From Methylobacterium sp. E-066 (GTDB lineage Bacteria; Pseudomonadota; Alphaproteobacteria; Rhizobiales; Beijerinckiaceae), in contig NZ_JAKSYO010000092.1 in the NCBI RefSeq assembly GCF_022829635.1, forward strand, positions 62,001-126,000: 64,000 nt of DNA, in the 5' to 3' direction. Positions 9,670 to 16,951 of the stretch are shown piece by piece; positions within the stretch are counted from its first letter, which is position 1; each line of letters begins with the position of its first letter. The notes beneath the pieces are model-generated. The model had not been told where the DNA came from, ran no database searches, and was given only the letters and a program-made list of their open reading frames with translations. A program made the translations under genes and the position numbers.

Positions 9670-11604
9670 ATGTCGCTGAACGCGCTTTCCACCGCGACCG
9701 CCGGGCTTGCGGCCACGCAGGCGGCGATCAACCTCGTCTCGCAGAATGTCGCCAATTCCGGCACGGCGGGCTACGTCAAGCGGACGCTCTCGACGGTCGC
9801 CACCGGAACCAACAATTCCGGAGTCGCCACCGGGACGATCACCCGCAGCTTCGATGCCGCCGCGCTCAAGCAGCTGCGGCTCGAGACCTCGGGGGCGGCC
9901 TACACAAGCACGAAAGCCGGCATCGCGTCCCAGCTCGACGCGCTCTACGGGACCCCCGGCAGCGCGGCGTCGATGGACGGCACGCTGAACACCTTCACCG
10001 AATCGCTCCAGGAGCTCGCCGCCAACCCGACCTCGGCGGCCGCCCGCACTACCGTGCTGAGCAACGCCTCGGCGCTGGCCAGCCAGATCAACGGCGCCGC
10101 CGCCTCGGTGCAGAACCTGCGCACCGGGGTCGAGGCGCAGCTCGGCACCGACACGCAATCGGCCAGCACTCTGCTGTCCAACGTCGCGAAGCTCAACGCC
10201 AAGATCCAGAACACCACCGACGCCTCGTCCCTGGCCGATCTCCAGGACCAGCGCGACCAGGTGATCAACACGCTCTCGGGCTACATGGACGTCCAGACCG
10301 TCGCGCAGCGCGACGGGACCGTCTCGGTGCTGACCCAGTCGGGCGTGACCCTGGTCGATCGCGGCAACGCGGCGACGCTGAGCTTCGACGGGCACGGGTC
10401 GCTGAGCGCGAATTCGAGCTACTCGACGGATCCGACGAAACGGACGGTCGGCACCATCACGGCGACGCTGCCGGGCGGCGGCAAGATCGATCTCGGGGCG
10501 CCCGGCGCCATCCGGTCGGGGAGCCTCGCCGCCGGGATCGAGCTGCGCGACCAGACCCTGCCGCAGGCCCAGCGCCAGCTCGACGACCTCGCCGGGGGGC
10601 TCGCCAGCGCCCTGACGAACACCAGCGTCGGCGGTACACTCAACACCACGACCACCTCCGGTGTCACGGCCAGCGACACCACGATCACCCTGCCGAAGAT
10701 GCAACCCGGCAATTCGGTGACCTTCCAAGTGACCGACAGCACGAACACGGTGCGGAACGTGACGCTGGTCGCGTCGACGACCCAGAGCAACGGCACGATC
10801 ATTCCCGCCGGACAGACGACGGATGCCAGCGGCCTGACGCTGACGTTCAACGCCAGCGGCGGTCCGACCACCTACTTCACGCAGATCCAGGCCGCGCTGA
10901 ACACATTCAACAGCGATCCCGCGTCCGCCCCCTACAAGCTCCCTGCGCTCGGCGTCACGAACGGCCCTGCGACGGCGGCGAATGCGACGCTCACGCTCAC
11001 GGCGGGCGGCAAAGTGGCGAGCGCCGCGACCGCCAGCATCACCCAGCCGACATCGCCGAGCGATCTGACCACGGGCTACCCGCAGATCGCCCTGTTCACC
11101 GACGTCTCCGCGGCGCCCCCGCCAACCCCGCAGCTGTTCACCGGTTCGTTCGACAGCGGCTCGCAGCTCACCGGTTTCGCGCAACGGATCGCGGTCAATC
11201 CGGCGGTTTCCGGGAACACCGCGGTCCTCACCGCATCGAGCGCCACGGATACGAGCGCCTCCGGTGGCCGCGCGCAGGCGATCTTCACCGCCCTGACCTC
11301 GGCCCAGCAGACGTTCTCGTCGTCGAGCGGCATCGGCGGCGTCTCCGCGCCCTACCGGGCGAGCGTCGTCGGCTTCGCACAGGACGTGATCGCCTCGCAG
11401 GGCTCCGCCGCCTCGAACGCGGCCGCGCTCAACGACACCCAGCAGACCGCGCTCTCGACCGCGCAGAGCCGGTTCTCCGCGGGCGCGGGCGTCAATATCG
11501 ACCAGGAGATGTCGAACCTGATCGCGTTGCAGACCGCCTACGGCGCCAATGCCCGGGTGCTCACCGCCGCGCGCGACATGCTCAACCAGCTGCTGCAGAT
11601 CTGA
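9670..11604 (+). CDS. flgK: flagellar hook-associated protein 1
   Basis: 644 residues. The N-terminal SLNALSTATAGLAATQAAIN and NVANSGTAGYVKR, with C-terminal EMSNLIALQTAYGANARVL, are the D0 helices of FlgK. A sizeable Thr/Ser/Ala-rich insert occupies about residues 290-560. It forms the hook-filament junction outside the cell. Only two bases separate its stop from the flgL start. It is in the operon of flgE. Confidence 0.9.
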   Translation: MSLNALSTATAGLAATQAAINLVSQNVANSGTAGYVKRTLSTVATGTNNSGVATGTITRSFDAAALKQLRLETSGAAYTSTKAGIASQLDALYGTPGSAASMDGTLNTFTESLQELAANPTSAAARTTVLSNASALASQINGAAASVQNLRTGVEAQLGTDTQSASTLLSNVAKLNAKIQNTTDASSLADLQDQRDQVINTLSGYMDVQTVAQRDGTVSVLTQSGVTLVDRGNAATLSFDGHGSLSANSSYSTDPTKRTVGTITATLPGGGKIDLGAPGAIRSGSLAAGIELRDQTLPQAQRQLDDLAGGLASALTNTSVGGTLNTTTTSGVTASDTTITLPKMQPGNSVTFQVTDSTNTVRNVTLVASTTQSNGTIIPAGQTTDASGLTLTFNASGGPTTYFTQIQAALNTFNSDPASAPYKLPALGVTNGPATAANATLTLTAGGKVASAATASITQPTSPSDLTTGYPQIALFTDVSAAPPPTPQLFTGSFDSGSQLTGFAQRIAVNPAVSGNTAVLTASSATDTSASGGRAQAIFTALTSAQQTFSSSSGIGGVSAPYRASVVGFAQDVIASQGSAASNAAALNDTQQTALSTAQSRFSAGAGVNIDQEMSNLIALQTAYGANARVLTAARDMLNQLLQI

Positions 11605-11606
11605 CC

Positions 11607-13205
11607 ATGACGACGATCTCACCCTTCGCGGCCGGCTCCTACGTCGCCAACCGGAACACCTCACAGCTCCTGACGCTGAAGAACCAGCTGAACGACCTGT
11701 CGAACCAGCTCTCCAGCGGCAAGGTCTCCCAGACCTATGGCGGCCTCGGCACCGGGCGCTCGACGGCGCTCGGCGCCCAGGCGACCCTGAGCGCGCTCAA
11801 CGGCTACGGCGCCGGCATCACCGCCGCCCAGACCCGGACGAACCTGGCGGTCACCAGCCTGACCCAGGTCGCAAAGCTGGGCACCGACGCCCGCACGGCC
11901 CTGAACAACGGCCTGCAGAGCGTGGCGGCCAACACCACCGCGGGGCGCTCGATCGCGCTCGCCAACCTGCAGACGGCGCTCGACACCCTCAACCAGTCGG
12001 CGGCGGGCAGCTACCTGTTCGGCGGCCGCGATACCACGACCCAGCCGGTGCTCGACGCCGATACGATCCTCAACGGCACCACCGACAGCCAGGGTAACAA
12101 GCTCGCCGGCCTCACCGCGCTGATCAACGAGCGCGTCACCGCGGAGCTGGGCGCGGGCGGCAACGGCCGGCTGACGCAGACCTCGCCGAGCGCCACCTCC
12201 GTCCAGGTGACCGAGGAGGGGAACGCCGCGACGCGCGGCACGTTCGGCTTCACCCTGACCGGCACCCCGACCACGACCGGAACGGCGCTCAACGCCTCGA
12301 TTACCGGAACCGGCCCGGCCTCGCTGAACCTGAGCCTGTCGGCTCAGCCCACCGCCGGCGACAGCGTCAGCTTCGCGCTGAAGATGCCGGATGGCACCTC
12401 CACGACCGTGACGCTGACCGCGGCCGCCAGCGCGGATTCCAGCTCGACCACGAGCTTCGCCATCGGGGCGAGCGTCAACGACACGATGAAGAACCTGTCT
12501 GCCACGCTGACCAACGCCCTCAAGGGTGCGGCCACCGGCACCCTGGCGGTGAACGCCACCGCGGCGGTGACGCAGGACTTCTTCACCGGCTCGGCGAAGG
12601 GCGGCCCGTCCGGGGCCGGGATCATGCCCCAGCAGCGCATCGTCTACGATGCGAGCAAGAACCCGATCAGCTACACCCCCGCCACCGCGACCAACACGGT
12701 GCTCTGGTACCAGGGTGAGAACAGCTACGACACGTCGACGAACCCGCCGCAGCCCACCTCGGCCCTCGACACGCAGTCGGTCCAGGTCAGCGCGACCGGC
12801 AAGGTCGGCACCGGCGCACGCGCCAACGACCCGACCGTCCGGAACGTGCTCGCGGGCCTGGCGACCATGGCCTTCGCGCTGCCGACGACGAGCGATGCCA
12901 ACACCAGCGCCACCTACCAGACGGTGGTCAACAAGGCCGGGACGCTGCTGTCGTCCTCCGACCAGACCAATCCCAGCGTCCAGGATACCGTCACGCAGCT
13001 CAGCATCGCCTCGACGCGGCTGTCGAACGCCAAGACGACCAACGCCGCCACCCAGACGACGGTCCAGAACACCCTCGACGGGATCGAGCAGGCCCCGACG
13101 GAAGAAGTCGTCGCCAAGCTGCTCGATGTCCAGAACCGACTGCAGGCCAGCTACTCGGTCACCGCCTCGCTCTCGAAGCTCTCGCTGGTCAATTACATCA
13201 GCTGA
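11607..13205 (+). CDS. flgL: flagellar hook-filament junction protein (HAP3)
   Basis: 532 residues. Flagellin-type N-terminal helix (LLTLKNQLNDLSNQLSSGKV) and C-terminal helix (LLDVQNRLQASYSVTASLSK) flank a long variable domain rich in Thr, Ser and Ala. Enterobacterial FlgL has about 317 residues, so the middle is greatly expanded. The position directly after flgK supports FlgL rather than a flagellin. The product caps the hook-associated zone before filament subunits assemble. It is the last clear flagellar gene of this operon. Confidence 0.88.
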   Translation: MTTISPFAAGSYVANRNTSQLLTLKNQLNDLSNQLSSGKVSQTYGGLGTGRSTALGAQATLSALNGYGAGITAAQTRTNLAVTSLTQVAKLGTDARTALNNGLQSVAANTTAGRSIALANLQTALDTLNQSAAGSYLFGGRDTTTQPVLDADTILNGTTDSQGNKLAGLTALINERVTAELGAGGNGRLTQTSPSATSVQVTEEGNAATRGTFGFTLTGTPTTTGTALNASITGTGPASLNLSLSAQPTAGDSVSFALKMPDGTSTTVTLTAAASADSSSTTSFAIGASVNDTMKNLSATLTNALKGAATGTLAVNATAAVTQDFFTGSAKGGPSGAGIMPQQRIVYDASKNPISYTPATATNTVLWYQGENSYDTSTNPPQPTSALDTQSVQVSATGKVGTGARANDPTVRNVLAGLATMAFALPTTSDANTSATYQTVVNKAGTLLSSSDQTNPSVQDTVTQLSIASTRLSNAKTTNAATQTTVQNTLDGIEQAPTEEVVAKLLDVQNRLQASYSVTASLSKLSLVNYIS

Positions 13206-13301
13206 CGCCGGTATTCGGCTGCGCCACCATAGTGTCGCCGCTTTCCCGCAGTGAAGCGCGGATCGCGGTCGCTGCGACCGCCCGATCGAGGAGAGGTCCG
13301 C

Positions 13302-13562
13302 ATGGCGCTGTCCGAACCCGTCCGCGCGGTCCGCCGCCTCGGCTCCACGGCGCAGATCGGCGCCATCGTGTTGGCCGAGCAGGCGATCGACACCTATCTC
13401 GACGGTTATGGCCGGCCCGACGACCGCGCCGTCGCCCTCGATATCCTGTTGCGCGACCTCGCGCGTCTCCGCTTCTTGGAGCCCGACGTCGACGGCTTCA
13501 TCGGCGAGGTCGAGCGCTACATCGATCTGCTGTACCGGTCCCTCTCGCGCCGGGCCGCCTGA
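13302..13562 (+). CDS. small conserved-looking protein downstream of flgL
   Basis: 86 residues from ATG 13302, preceded by the ribosome site GAGGAGAGG. No family was recognised. It is helical and charged, with AIVLAEQAIDTYLDGYG and DILLRDLARLRF segments, no signal peptide and no membrane segment. It lies 96 bp after flgL and 1 bp before the porin-like gene. A flagellar role is possible from position only. Confidence 0.6.
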   Translation: MALSEPVRAVRRLGSTAQIGAIVLAEQAIDTYLDGYGRPDDRAVALDILLRDLARLRFLEPDVDGFIGEVERYIDLLYRSLSRRAA

Positions 13563-13563
13563 G

Positions 13564-13911
13564 ATGGCCCGGCTTCGTTCGAGTGCCCTGGTTCTCTCGG
13601 CAGCGCTCGCTCTCATCGGCCCTGCCAAGGCCCGGGATCTCGAAAAGGCCCCAACCGCAGCGGCGGCGATACCGTGCCCGGCGAAAGGGCCGGGTTTCGT
13701 GCGGATGCCCGGCAGCGCGAACTGCATCCGCGTCTCCGGCCGGGTGATCGCGGGCGCCGACCTGCGGGCCGGTCACGGTGCCGGCGCTTCGAGCCCACCC
13801 GTCATCGCCGGCCGCCTGGCAATCGACAACCGCGCCGACACCGATCTCGGCGAGGTCCGGACCTACCTGCGGATCGGAAACGGCCAGCGCCGGCGCGGCG
13901 GCCTTGATTGA
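13564..13911 (+). CDS. short exported protein resembling the N-terminus of a rhizobial porin
   Basis: 115 residues. A signal peptide (hydrophobic core ALVLSAALALIGP, cleavage near AKA-RDL) is followed by CPAKGPGFVRMPGSANCIRV and later DLGEVRTYLRIG. These resemble the first conserved segments of Omp2/Porin_2 proteins (CPEYGxGFxxIPGTDTCxxxxG; yGxxRTYIRxG). A full porin has several hundred residues, so this is either a truncated porin remnant or a small periplasmic member of the group. It begins 1 bp after the previous gene, suggesting translational coupling. Confidence 0.6.
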   Translation: MARLRSSALVLSAALALIGPAKARDLEKAPTAAAAIPCPAKGPGFVRMPGSANCIRVSGRVIAGADLRAGHGAGASSPPVIAGRLAIDNRADTDLGEVRTYLRIGNGQRRRGGLD

Positions 13912-13958
13912 GTCTCACGGGAGAGATTTACTTGAGCGTGCGTCTCTCCAACCCTCGC

Positions 13959-14071
13959 CCTCATCCTGAGGCGACGGGGCGAAGCGGAGGCCTCGAAGGA
14001 GCCCTCCAGGGATCGCGCGGCCGGCTGGAGGGCTCCTTCGAGGCCCGCTGACGCGGGCGCCTCAGGATGAG
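13959..14071. repeat. palindromic repeat family B, copy 2
   Basis: Same architecture as 6864-6976: CCTCATCCTGAGG, CTCGAAGGAGCCCTCCAG, its complement and CTCAGGATGAG. It lies between convergent genes. Confidence 0.85.
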
Positions 14072-14120
14072 AAAGGTGGGTTGGCGTATCTCTATCCGCG
14101 ATCGTTGCCGACGCTGAACC

Positions 14121-14606
14121 CTACAGATTCCGCGACAACACCAGTGGCCCGCTGCGCGCGCCGCGTCCGTACGGAGACGGGGCCGGGGCCTGCCGTCCGT
14201 AGCCCGACGGCATCTGCGCCCGGGCGATCTCCTCCGCCAGCGACTTGATCAGCCCCTCGGAGACGGATTTCGCGCTGTCGAGGACCGACTGGTTCGCCTC
14301 CACGGCGGCGGTGAAGCGGCGATGGGCGGCCCGCAGGGTCTCGACCCCGTCCGGGTTGAAGCGCTTGAGCGCTACGGCATTCGCCTTGGCGACTTCGAGC
14401 CCCTGCATGTAGGCGGCCGCCAGGGCGGCCTTGGGCTCGGCCGCCGCCAGACCCTCGGGCAGGCGCCCCGCCCGGACATGGGCGGCCTCCTCGGCCAGGA
14501 CGGATTCCAGCGCGGCCATGTTGGCCAGCACGCCCCCGACCAGCGCCTCGGCGGTGACCCGGTCGGCGACGCGCAGCGGTTCAGCCCTTTGCATTGGTCG
14601 CTCCAT
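14121..14606 (-). CDS. FlgN/FlbY-like flagellar protein
   Basis: 161 residues, almost all alpha-helical. Heptad-rich helices include AALESVLAEEAAHVRAGRL and VDAAK-like stretches such as NQSVLDSAKSVSEGLIKS. This is the look of FlgN-type export chaperones for FlgK/FlgL. In Caulobacter the gene after flgI and cheL is flbY, a FlgN-like protein. The same order here supports the call. The start at 14606 overlaps the cheL end by 26 bp. ATG 14594 with GGAG seven bases upstream is an alternative. The C-terminal ~30 residues are Pro/Gly/Arg-rich and variable. Confidence 0.7.
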   Translation of the reverse strand: MERPMQRAEPLRVADRVTAEALVGGVLANMAALESVLAEEAAHVRAGRLPEGLAAAEPKAALAAAYMQGLEVAKANAVALKRFNPDGVETLRAAHRRFTAAVEANQSVLDSAKSVSEGLIKSLAEEIARAQMPSGYGRQAPAPSPYGRGARSGPLVLSRNL

Positions 14607-14940
14607 CGCTCGCCGCCCCCTGCATCTTCATGATCTCACGGAACACCGAATCGGCGATGCCGACGCCGCCGCTCTTCACGATCTGTCCCGCATATTCCTT
14701 GGTCAGCATCGAGCGGTAGACGCCGCCGCCGGTGCCGTTCTCGCCGAGCGGGCCTTCGGTCCCGTCCGACTGCACCATCCGGTCGAGGCTGTTCTCCAGG
14801 AACATCGACTCGAACTCGGTGGCGGTCTTGTGCGCTTTGGCGGTGCTGCCGGTCTTGAGGATGCCGTCTGATACGCTGGTGGCGATGGATTTCCCGACGC
14901 CGGCGGCGGCGGTGGCCGCGAAGTTGGCGAGTGGCAGCAT
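14581..14940 (-). CDS. cheL: rod-binding protein (FlgJ N-terminal domain only; CheL type)
   Basis: 119 residues from ATG 14940, which has GGAGG nine bases upstream. An ATG at 14964 is less well placed. The motif TEFESMFLENSLDRM followed by GENGTGGGVYRSMLTKEYAG and GGVGIADSVFREIMK is the rod-binding (PF10135-type) domain. The muramidase domain of enterobacterial FlgJ is absent, as usual in alphaproteobacteria, where the gene is called cheL. It works in the periplasm during rod assembly. It is the second gene of the flgI operon. Confidence 0.85.
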   Translation of the reverse strand: MLPLANFAATAAAGVGKSIATSVSDGILKTGSTAKAHKTATEFESMFLENSLDRMVQSDGTEGPLGENGTGGGVYRSMLTKEYAGQIVKSGGVGIADSVFREIMKMQGAASDGATNAKG

Positions 14941-14967
14941 GATTTGGCCCTCCAGTCCCTTCATGGG

Positions 14968-15013
14968 GCATCGTCTTTTTCCGAAAGCCGGCAACCACCT
15001 TTCGGGACGATGC
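14968..15013. repeat. short palindromic repeat family D, copy 1
   Basis: GCATCGTCTTTTTCCGAAAG...CTTTCGGGACGATGC. An inverted copy of almost the same sequence lies at 31587-31632. This copy sits inside the flgI operon, just before cheL. Confidence 0.75.
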
Positions 15014-15022
15014 ACGCGACAA

Positions 15023-16162
15023 TCACATCAGCTCGATATCGGCCTGGAGCGCTCCGGCGGTCTTGATCGCCTGGAGGATCGAGATCAGGTCGCGGGGGCC
15101 GACCCCGAGGGCGTTGAGCCCGTCGACCAGCTCGCGCAGGCTCACGCCCTCCTTGACCAGGGCCAGCTTGTTGCCGTCCCCGGTATCGACCTTCAGGCTG
15201 GTGCGCGGCACCACGGTGGTCCGGCCGTTCGACAGGGGCGCCGGCTGGCTCACCTGCGGCTGCTCGCTGATCGTGACCGTGAGGTTGCCCTGCGCGATCG
15301 CCACCGTGGAGACGCGCACGTCGCGGCCCATCACGATGATGCCGGAGCGCTCGTCGACCACCACCCGGGCGGTCTGGTCGGGCTCGACCTTCAGCTGCTC
15401 CACCTCGGTGATCAGGCGGATCATGTTGCCGTTGTACTTGGCCGGGATCTGGATCGTGACGGTGGCCGGGTCGGTCGGCTCGGCGGTGTCGGCGCCCATG
15501 AAGTCGTTGATCGCCGCGGCGATCCGCTTCGAGGTCGTGAAATCGGGGTTGCGCAGGGAGAGGCGCAGGGCGCGGGCGTCGTTCAGCTTGAACGCGATCT
15601 CGCGCTCGATATTGGCGCCGTTGGAGATGCGGCCGTTGGTCGGCACGCCCCGGGTGATCTTGGCGGCATCGCCCTCGGCGGAGAAGCCGGCGATCGCCAC
15701 CGAGCCCTGCGCCAAGGCGTAGACCTCACCGTCGGCGCCGAGCAGCGGCGTCACCAGCAGCGTGCCGCCCTGGAGGGATTTCGCGTCGCCGAGCGACGAG
15801 ACGGTCACGTCGATGCGGGTTCCCTGCGCGGCGAACGGCGGGAGGCTCGCGGTCACCATCACGGCGGCGAGGTTCTGGGTGCGCATCGTGGCGCCCCGCG
15901 TGTTGACGCCGAGCCGCTCCAGCATCGCCTGAAGCGACTGCTTGGTGAACGGGATGTTGTTGAGCGTGTCGCCGGTGCCGTTGAGGCCGACCACGATGCC
16001 GTAGCCCACGAGCTGGTTCTGGCGGACGCCCTCGATCGAGGCGAGGTCCTTCACCCGCGACAGGGCGAGCGCCGGGCCGGAGGCCATCGTCAGCAGCAGC
16101 GCACCCACGACGAGGGCGGCGAGGGCCGATCCGATGAGACTGAAGGGGTGGCTCGGGCGCAT
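15023..16162 (-). CDS. flgI: flagellar P-ring protein
   Basis: 379 residues from ATG 16162, giving a signal peptide (ALAALVVGALLLTMASGPALA). The mature start SRVKDLASIEGVRQNQLVGYG is the FlgI signature, followed by GLNGTGDTLNNIPFT. The C-terminus ILQAIKTAGALQADIELM is also typical. The length fits the family. It forms the periplasmic ring around the rod. It is the first gene of flgI-cheL-flgN-like, with a sigma-54-like promoter 38 bp upstream. It is divergent from fliX, as in Caulobacter. Confidence 0.95.
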   Translation of the reverse strand: MRPSHPFSLIGSALAALVVGALLLTMASGPALALSRVKDLASIEGVRQNQLVGYGIVVGLNGTGDTLNNIPFTKQSLQAMLERLGVNTRGATMRTQNLAAVMVTASLPPFAAQGTRIDVTVSSLGDAKSLQGGTLLVTPLLGADGEVYALAQGSVAIAGFSAEGDAAKITRGVPTNGRISNGANIEREIAFKLNDARALRLSLRNPDFTTSKRIAAAINDFMGADTAEPTDPATVTIQIPAKYNGNMIRLITEVEQLKVEPDQTARVVVDERSGIIVMGRDVRVSTVAIAQGNLTVTISEQPQVSQPAPLSNGRTTVVPRTSLKVDTGDGNKLALVKEGVSLRELVDGLNALGVGPRDLISILQAIKTAGALQADIELM

Positions 16163-16200
16163 GCCGGATTTTTTGAGGGTGAACGGACCTGCCTCTCTCC

Positions 16201-16216
16201 TGCCAGCCCCGTGCCA
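16201..16216 (-). promoter_or_regulatory. sigma-54-like promoter of flgI
   Basis: On the minus strand TGGCACG-GGGC-TGGCA matches TGGCACG-N4-TTGCW with one mismatch in the -12 block. The GG and GC dinucleotides are correctly spaced. It lies 38 bp before the flgI ATG. Confidence 0.65.
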
Positions 16217-16310
16217 GGTGGATTTTTTCGTTAAGTCTCTGAGGGAAAATATCATTCTGCGGCCGGTATGCAGCCGCCGATTACAATCGACCGGCACCGA
16301 ACCTGCCGAC

Positions 16311-16327
16311 CCGGCAGCTTCTGCCGG
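16311..16327. promoter_or_regulatory. palindromic activator site (FlbD/ftr-like) between flgI and fliX
   Basis: CCGGCAG-CTT-CTGCCGG has the same 7-bp arms and 3-bp spacer length as the site upstream of flgE. It is centred about 103 bp upstream of the flgI -24 element. A weaker half-palindrome (CGGCA..TGCCG) lies beside it at about 16292-16308. Confidence 0.6.
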
Positions 16328-16331
16328 TCTG

Positions 16332-16346
16332 TTTACCGGTGCTTAA
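16332..16346 (+). promoter_or_regulatory. CtrA-like box upstream of fliX
   Basis: TTTA-CCGGTGC-TTAA is one mismatch from the CtrA consensus TTAA-N7-TTAA. It lies 60 bp before the fliX ATG. Caulobacter fliX is a CtrA-dependent gene. Confidence 0.4.
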
Positions 16347-16405
16347 CCCTGCCGGCGCGAGTGTCCGAGCAGCGCAGGGGCGCCCGGAGCGACACGAACA
16401 GCATC

Positions 16406-16834
16406 ATGCGCGTCGAGACTCGCCAGCCGATCCAGAATGCCGGCGGCGTCGCGGCCAAGGGCCGGGCCGAGGGCGGTCGCGGCTTCAGCCTCGATGCGGC
16501 GCCGACCTCCGCCTCCGGCACCGGTGCACCAGCTGCGGCGGCGACCCTGGCCGGGCTCGACGCGGTGCTGCTCCTTCAGGGCGAGACCGAGACCCCGCAG
16601 GAGCGCCGCCGCCGCACGGCCAAGCGCGGGCACGACCTCCTCGACGGCCTCGATCGCCTCAAAGCTGCAATGCTCGGCGGCCGCGTCGCCCCGCAGGATC
16701 TGCGCGCTATCGCCGGCCGTCTAGCCGAGCGCGCCGCGTCATCGGGGGATCCGCGGCTGGACACGCTCATGGGCGAGATCGAGCTGCGTGCCGCGGTGGA
16801 ACTCGCCAAGCTCGAAGGCCGACGCAGCGCATAG
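16406..16834 (+). CDS. fliX: flagellar assembly regulator FliX
   Basis: 142 residues from ATG 16406. The start MRVETRQPIQNAGG, the central GLDAVLLLQGETETPQERRR and KRGHDLLDGLDRLKAAML, and the end LDTLMGEIELRAAVELAKLE follow the class II flagellar assembly regulator family. In Caulobacter, FliX senses basal-body completion and controls the sigma-54 activator FlbD. The flbD gene is not in this window. The nearby sigma-54 elements and shared palindrome imply that it exists elsewhere. It is divergent from flgI. Confidence 0.88.
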   Translation: MRVETRQPIQNAGGVAAKGRAEGGRGFSLDAAPTSASGTGAPAAAATLAGLDAVLLLQGETETPQERRRRTAKRGHDLLDGLDRLKAAMLGGRVAPQDLRAIAGRLAERAASSGDPRLDTLMGEIELRAAVELAKLEGRRSA

Positions 16835-16844
16835 CTGCACCGCC

Positions 16845-16934
16845 GTCATTGCGAGCGGAGCGAAGCAACCTAGGGAAACGCCACCTCCCGGGATCGCGCG
16901 TCACACTGGGTTGCTTCGCTCCGCTCGCAATGAC
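16845..16934. repeat. palindromic repeat family A, copy 2
   Basis: Arms GTCATTGCGAGCGGAGCGAAG and CTTCGCTCCGCTCGCAATGAC, with a variable centre. It lies between the convergent fliX and the HerA-like gene. Confidence 0.85.
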
Positions 16935-16951
16935 GGATCGCTTTACGGCCG

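Noticed and set aside
9619..13727. Very long minus-strand open frames (681 and 688 codons) opposite flgK and flgL
   Set aside because: They are Arg/Gly/Ala-rich mirror readings of clear flagellar genes in high-GC DNA, with no recognisable domains or ribosome sites.
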